From positions 305,459-369,458 of the forward strand of contig JAGNKU010000004.1 in the NCBI GenBank assembly GCA_017999985.1: a stretch of 64,000 nt of DNA, given 5' to 3'. Source of the stretch: Phycisphaerae bacterium. GTDB taxonomy: Bacteria > Planctomycetota > Phycisphaerae > UBA1845 > Fen-1342. Below the pieces are notes generated by a model. It saw only the letters and a list, made by a program, of their open reading frames with translations, was not told the origin of the DNA and ran no database searches. Positions 60,489-64,000 of this stretch are shown one piece after another; within the stretch, counting starts at the first letter, position 1; each line of letters begins with the position of its first letter. The position numbers and the translations under genes were made by a program.

Positions 60489-61379
60489 TCAGCCCTTGAG
60501 CCCCGTGGTTGCGATGCCGCGGATGAATGTCCGCTGCGCGAACAGGAACAGCACGACCACGGGCACGACCATGAGCGTGGTCGCGGCCATCATCTGGTTC
60601 CAAGGCGTGTCGCCGGACTTGCTCATCAGGAATTGCAGCCCGAGTGCCAGCGTGAACTGGTGCTGGTGAGAAAGGTAGATCAGCGGGCCGACGAGATCAT
60701 TCCATACCGCGAGAATATGGAAGAGGGCGACGACCGCGAGTGCGGGCTTCGACAGTGGCAGGAAAATGCGCCAGAAGCAGCCCCAGCGTGAGCAGCCATC
60801 CAGCAGTGCGGACTCCTCGAGTTCCTTCGGGATGCCGAGGAAGAACTGCCGCAAGAGGAAGATGTTGAACGCACTGCCGAACCACGCCGGCACCCACAGT
60901 GGCTTAAACGTCCCGATCCAGCCCAAGTGCTGAAACAGCATGTAGGTCGGAACCATGATAACGGGGAAGGGGATCATCATCGTCGCGAGGCAGAGCGCGA
61001 ACATCAGATTGCGCCCGGGAAAGGCGATGCGTGCGAAGCCATAGGCCGCGATCGAGCTGGAGAGCAGCACGCCGATCAGGCTCAGGCCTGCGATGATGAG
61101 CGTGTTGCGCGCGTAGAGCAGATACTGGAAACCACCGCCTGCGGCGCGCTCGGCATCGACGGCGCCGGGGGTCGCCGCTGTCTCGCGCTCGGAGCTGAGC
61201 ACGTACTCATAGGGCCGGACGGTCGGCTCCTGCGGGAAGAATTTCGGCGGATACGCCATGACTTCGCGATTGGGCTTGAGACTGAGGCAGAACATCCAGA
61301 TCAGCGGCAGGATGTAAACAAGCGCCACCACGCCGAGGACGGCGTAAAGCAGACCGTGTTTCAGCGCTCGTCCGTGCAC
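60489..61379 (-). CDS. Sugar ABC transporter permease, MalG/LacG type
   Basis: The 296-residue product has six helices and the MalG features: LVYILPLIWMFCLSLKPNRE, PPKFFPQEPTVRPYEYVL, LSSSIAAYGFARIAFPGRN and the EAA loop ELEESALLDGCSRWGCFWRI, with ILAVWNDLVGPLIYLS. The C-terminus is RTFIRGIATTGLKG, typical (QRxFVxGxxxGAVKG). An unusual extra segment (about 60-80, EREtAATPGAVDAERAAGGG-like) sits between the first helix and the core. Third gene of the binding protein-MalF-MalG order. Confidence 0.92.
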   Translation of the reverse strand: MHGRALKHGLLYAVLGVVALVYILPLIWMFCLSLKPNREVMAYPPKFFPQEPTVRPYEYVLSSERETAATPGAVDAERAAGGGFQYLLYARNTLIIAGLSLIGVLLSSSIAAYGFARIAFPGRNLMFALCLATMMIPFPVIMVPTYMLFQHLGWIGTFKPLWVPAWFGSAFNIFLLRQFFLGIPKELEESALLDGCSRWGCFWRIFLPLSKPALAVVALFHILAVWNDLVGPLIYLSHQHQFTLALGLQFLMSKSGDTPWNQMMAATTLMVVPVVVLFLFAQRTFIRGIATTGLKG

Positions 61380-61392
61380 AGCGGCTCCCGAC

Positions 61393-62385
61393 TCAGAGCT
61401 TCTCGTAGTGGACCATGCGGCGGCTGGCCCAGAAGACCAGGCCGGTCAGGGCGAGGATCAGCAGGAGCTGGATCCAGGCCATGGAGCTGGCGTAGCCCAT
61501 CTTCAAATAGCGGAACGCGTTGTCGAACAGGTACGACGTGTAGAAGTACGTCGCGCCCTCGGGGCCTTGCCGCGTCCGCCACATCACGTACGGCAGTGCG
61601 AAGACCTGCAACGCGCCGATGATGTTGATGACGACGTTGAAGAGGATCACCGGGCTCAGGCCTGGCAGCGTGACGTGCCAGACCTGGCGGGCCGCGGAGG
61701 CGCCGTCCAGCCGCGCAGCTTCGTAGAGTTGCTCCGGGATTTCCTGGAGTCCGGCGAGGTAGATCACCATCGGCGAACCGACGAACCAGAGGCTCACCAT
61801 CACCAATGCGACCATCGCCCAGCGCGGCGAGTCCAGCCACGCAGGGCCGGCGGCCATCTCGCGGATGGTCGTCGGCACGCCGGCGAGCGGCTCGGCGATA
61901 TCAGTGGGCATGTGCTCGGCGGCGGCCGCGATGGGCGTCAGCGCCTGTCCGATCGGTCGGACGACCTCGTTCACCAGGCCGAGCTGCGGGTTGAGGATCC
62001 ACATCCAGACGACGCCGGCGGCGACCAGCGGCACAACCGTCGGGACGAAAATGCACGCGCGGAAGAACGCCTGGCCGCGCAGGCGCTGGTTCAGCAGCAC
62101 GGCCAGGAAGATGGCCAGGATCGTGGTGAGCGGGACGGAGATCAGCGTGAAGAGGAAGGTGTTGTAGAGCACCTTGTGAAACGTCTCGTCCTTCGCGAGC
62201 GCCTGGTAGTTCGCGGTACCCGTGCACGCCGGCGGCTGCAGAAGCGTGTAATCGCAGAAGCTGATGTAGAGTGAGTAGCCCATCGGCACGGCAAGGAACA
62301 ACAGGAAGCCCAGCCACCATGGGGCGGTCCAGAGCAGCCCGGTGAGCAGCGTGCGACCCTTGCCGAGCGTGCGGGCGGACCTCAT
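61393..62385 (-). CDS. Sugar ABC transporter permease, MalF/LacF type
   Basis: The 330-residue product has a short basic N-terminus, six or more helices and the permease signatures WTAPWWLGFLLFLAVPMGYS, FFRACIFVPTVVPLVAAGVV, and the EAA loop EQLYEAARLDGASAARQVWH, GLSPVILFNVVINIIGALQV. Together with the MalG-type gene it forms the channel. The start at 62385 overlaps the stop of the binding-protein gene by four bases (ATGA). A periplasmic loop (about 130-200) is longer than usual. Confidence 0.92.
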   Translation of the reverse strand: MRSARTLGKGRTLLTGLLWTAPWWLGFLLFLAVPMGYSLYISFCDYTLLQPPACTGTANYQALAKDETFHKVLYNTFLFTLISVPLTTILAIFLAVLLNQRLRGQAFFRACIFVPTVVPLVAAGVVWMWILNPQLGLVNEVVRPIGQALTPIAAAAEHMPTDIAEPLAGVPTTIREMAAGPAWLDSPRWAMVALVMVSLWFVGSPMVIYLAGLQEIPEQLYEAARLDGASAARQVWHVTLPGLSPVILFNVVINIIGALQVFALPYVMWRTRQGPEGATYFYTSYLFDNAFRYLKMGYASSMAWIQLLLILALTGLVFWASRRMVHYEKL

Positions 62386-63719
62386 GAGCCGCCTCCGCGA
62401 TGTCGGGCCGCCTTGCGCTGGTAATCCGCCACGATGCGATCGACGCGCGCCTGTCCCGCCGGCACGGCCGCGTCCACCGTGGACTTGCCGCGCAGCACAT
62501 CTTCGAGCATGGCGAGCAACTGCGCGGAAGCCTCGGTCCACATTGGCATCGACGGATAGCCGAACGCGTCAGGCGAGCGGGCCATCTCGGCGAAGACGCG
62601 AATATGCGGGTTCGGGTGGGCCGCGAAGAAGTCCGGGCCGGGCGTGCGGAACGGCGAGACCTTGCCGTGCAACTGGCACAACTCCTCCAAGTGCGGTTGT
62701 TGCAGCAGCCAAGCCAGGAAGACCATGGCCTCATGCGGCTGCTTCGCGCCGCGCGGGATCACGAATACGTCCGCACTGGCAAAGACATTTCGCCGTTCGC
62801 GGGAAACGGATGGAAACGGTGCCACGCCGTAGTCGAGATCCGGCGTGTATTTCGCGGCCCAGTTGGCCACCCATGGACCCTGGAGCACCATCGTGAGGCG
62901 CTCGCTGAGGAACGGGTTCTGGGCGCCCTCGATCGCGCCGGCGGTCGCCTCGAACTTCAGCACTTCCGTGTTGTTCACCCGCGCGCGGTAGTCGGCGATC
63001 CAGGTGAACGCGGCGCGGCCGGCCGGCGTATCGACGTGGCACTGCGTGCCGTCCCAGAGGCGGGCATCGAAATAGCACGGGTACACCCAGTGCCACCAGC
63101 CGAGCATGCCGGGCGAAACCGTAAAACCGAGCTGCGTCACCTGGCCGGCGTCGTCTTTCTTCGTGAGGCGAAGCGCGTATTCGTTGAGCTCGGCGGTCGT
63201 CTCCGGCGGATGGTTTGGGTCGAGGCCGGCCTCCGCGTAGAGTCGGCGGTTATAGAAGAGCGCAAGCGTGAACGGCGTGCTCGGCAGCGCGTACAGCCGG
63301 CCCTGGTAGCGGCAGATGTCCAGCCAGATCGGCTCGAACGCGGGCACATCGATGTCGTACTCCCGCACCAGCTCGTCCAGCGGCAGAATCGCGTTTTGCT
63401 CGGCGTATTGGGGGACGATGTAGTCGAACAGGCCAGCGAGATCGGGTGGGTCGCCGCCGGCGGTCGCGATCAGCATGCGCTGGTCGACGTTGCTGACGGC
63501 GTTGTAGTCGACCCAGATGCCGCGCTCGGCACCGAGCGTCTCGTTGAAGCGCGTGACCAGCCGCTCGATGGCCTGCCGCTCGACGCCGGTCCATTTTTCC
63601 CAATAGCGAACGATGACGCGGTCGGCCGGGATCGCCTGCTGTTCCCGCGGGCCCAGCGCCAGCAGCAGCGCCGCCGGCACGCCCAGCACCACGAGCAGGA
63701 TCAGCCCGCGTACGTTCAT
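62382..63719 (-). CDS. Extracellular sugar-binding protein of ABC transporter
   Basis: The 445-residue product has an N-terminal hydrophobic anchor or signal (LILLVVLGVPAALLLALG) without a lipobox, and the solute-binding protein family 1 fold: VIVRYWEKWTGVERQAIERL, MLIATAGGDPPDLAGLFDYI, GRLYALPSTPFTLALFYNRR, RLTMVLQGPWVANWAAKYTP, VFVIPRGAKQPHEAMVFLAW, CQLHGKVSPFRTPGPDFFAA. Trp-rich cleft suits oligosaccharide binding. First gene of the transporter operon. No ATPase is encoded here; such systems commonly share a MsmK/UgpC-type ATPase from elsewhere. Confidence 0.9.
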   Translation of the reverse strand: MNVRGLILLVVLGVPAALLLALGPREQQAIPADRVIVRYWEKWTGVERQAIERLVTRFNETLGAERGIWVDYNAVSNVDQRMLIATAGGDPPDLAGLFDYIVPQYAEQNAILPLDELVREYDIDVPAFEPIWLDICRYQGRLYALPSTPFTLALFYNRRLYAEAGLDPNHPPETTAELNEYALRLTKKDDAGQVTQLGFTVSPGMLGWWHWVYPCYFDARLWDGTQCHVDTPAGRAAFTWIADYRARVNNTEVLKFEATAGAIEGAQNPFLSERLTMVLQGPWVANWAAKYTPDLDYGVAPFPSVSRERRNVFASADVFVIPRGAKQPHEAMVFLAWLLQQPHLEELCQLHGKVSPFRTPGPDFFAAHPNPHIRVFAEMARSPDAFGYPSMPMWTEASAQLLAMLEDVLRGKSTVDAAVPAGQARVDRIVADYQRKAARHRGGGS

Positions 63720-63728
63720 CAGGTCTGG

Positions 63729-64000
63729 TCAGTTCCCACAAGACAGGTTGGCCGGGTTCTCCGGGCCGCTGCCACCCAGGCAGTTCGCATACGCCGCGAG
63801 GTCGGCGCTGTTGACACAATGGTCGCCATTGTAGTCCAGGCACAGGCACGCGTCCGGCGGGGTGGTGCTGCCGGCGGTACAGCGCTGCCAGCCGGCAAAG
63901 TCCGCCAGGTCCACGTCACCGTCACCGTCCGCGTCGGCCCACACGGTACCGCAGTCGCACGCATCGCCGGTGCCATCGCCGTTCGAGTCCACCTGCTCCG
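63729..64000 (-). CDS. C-terminal end of a secreted protein with dockerin-like/thrombospondin type 3-like repeats, cut by window edge
   Basis: The visible 90 residues read EQVDSNGDGTGDACDCGTVW, then ADADGDGDVDLADFAGWQRC and CLDYNGDHCVNSADLAAYAN before the stop. The first is the DSNGDGxGDACD calcium motif of type 3 thrombospondin repeats, and the others are EF-hand-like dockerin repeats of the DxDGDVDLADFAxxQ kind. It is the tail of a longer protein beginning outside the window. This tail type matches the dockerin-like pair in the gene at 35094, not the DINPFV tag of the giant proteins. Confidence 0.8.
   Translation of the reverse strand, partial: EQVDSNGDGTGDACDCGTVWADADGDGDVDLADFAGWQRCTAGSTTPPDACLCLDYNGDHCVNSADLAAYANCLGGSGPENPANLSCGN

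Overview
The window is high-GC bacterial DNA that I read as a planctomycete, most likely of the Phycisphaerae type. The pointers are Cys-rich secreted proteins with repeated GACC...DGSC modules, dockerin-like GDLNxDG...DINPFV tails, a PEP-CTERM protein, a GFTLIELL prepilin-like protein with an LDGH motif, CGYDLTG...CPECG zinc-ribbon membrane proteins, a TPR protein with two RNA polymerase alpha C-terminal domains, and truncated mobile genes of kinds common in that phylum. This assignment is inference; no rRNA gene is present.

Layout. 1-5 kb: a NifX-like protein (cut by the left edge), TrmO-like methyltransferase, PAS/sigma54 activator, histidine-kinase remnant and a cobalamin-binding-like radical SAM protein. 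Three copies of an ATTGCATnATGCAAT palindrome lie in the divergent NifX/TrmO interval. 5.4-11.8 kb: a scrapyard of mobile and broken genes (REP-associated transposase tail, IS4 tail, orphan Rhs core with a variable C-terminus, IstB tail, tRNA-Ser(GCU), integrase head fused by deletion to a ccdA tail), plus an intact anaerobic sulfatase-maturase-like enzyme. 11.8-23.4 kb: an arsenic island with a Tat-exported flavoprotein, then an overlapping operon arsR-arsC-arsM-acr3-octaheme cytochrome-small Cys/His protein-porin with a clear promoter and operator. A second unit follows: arsR, thioredoxin-like protein, FtsX-type permease and ATPase. 23.3-32.3 kb: chromosomal genes (amidase, prepilin-like protein, metH, tandem alpha-CTD protein, tgt, yajC). 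32.9-40.9 kb: secreted or envelope proteins, a CYTH protein and a sigma factor. 41.3-53.9 kb: three giant secreted proteins sharing one C-terminal tag, long leaders and related hairpins after each gene. 54-63.7 kb: a LacI-controlled beta-glucan locus (secreted GH144-like protein, GH94 phosphorylase, esterase, sugar ABC transporter). A dockerin-tailed protein is cut by the right edge.

How the parts work together. In the arsenic island ArsR senses As(III), ArsC reduces arsenate, ArsM methylates arsenite and Acr3 exports it. The translationally coupled octaheme cytochrome and porin suggest an added envelope redox or transport step that is not part of textbook ars operons; this is the most unusual unit here. 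In the sugar locus a LacI-family repressor is predicted to act at a perfect TGAAAGCGCTTTCA site next to a good promoter of the phosphorylase gene and at a degenerate site by its own gene. The exported GH144-like enzyme would cut a glucan outside the cytoplasm, the ABC permeases would import oligosaccharides, and the GH94 enzyme would phosphorolyse them inside.
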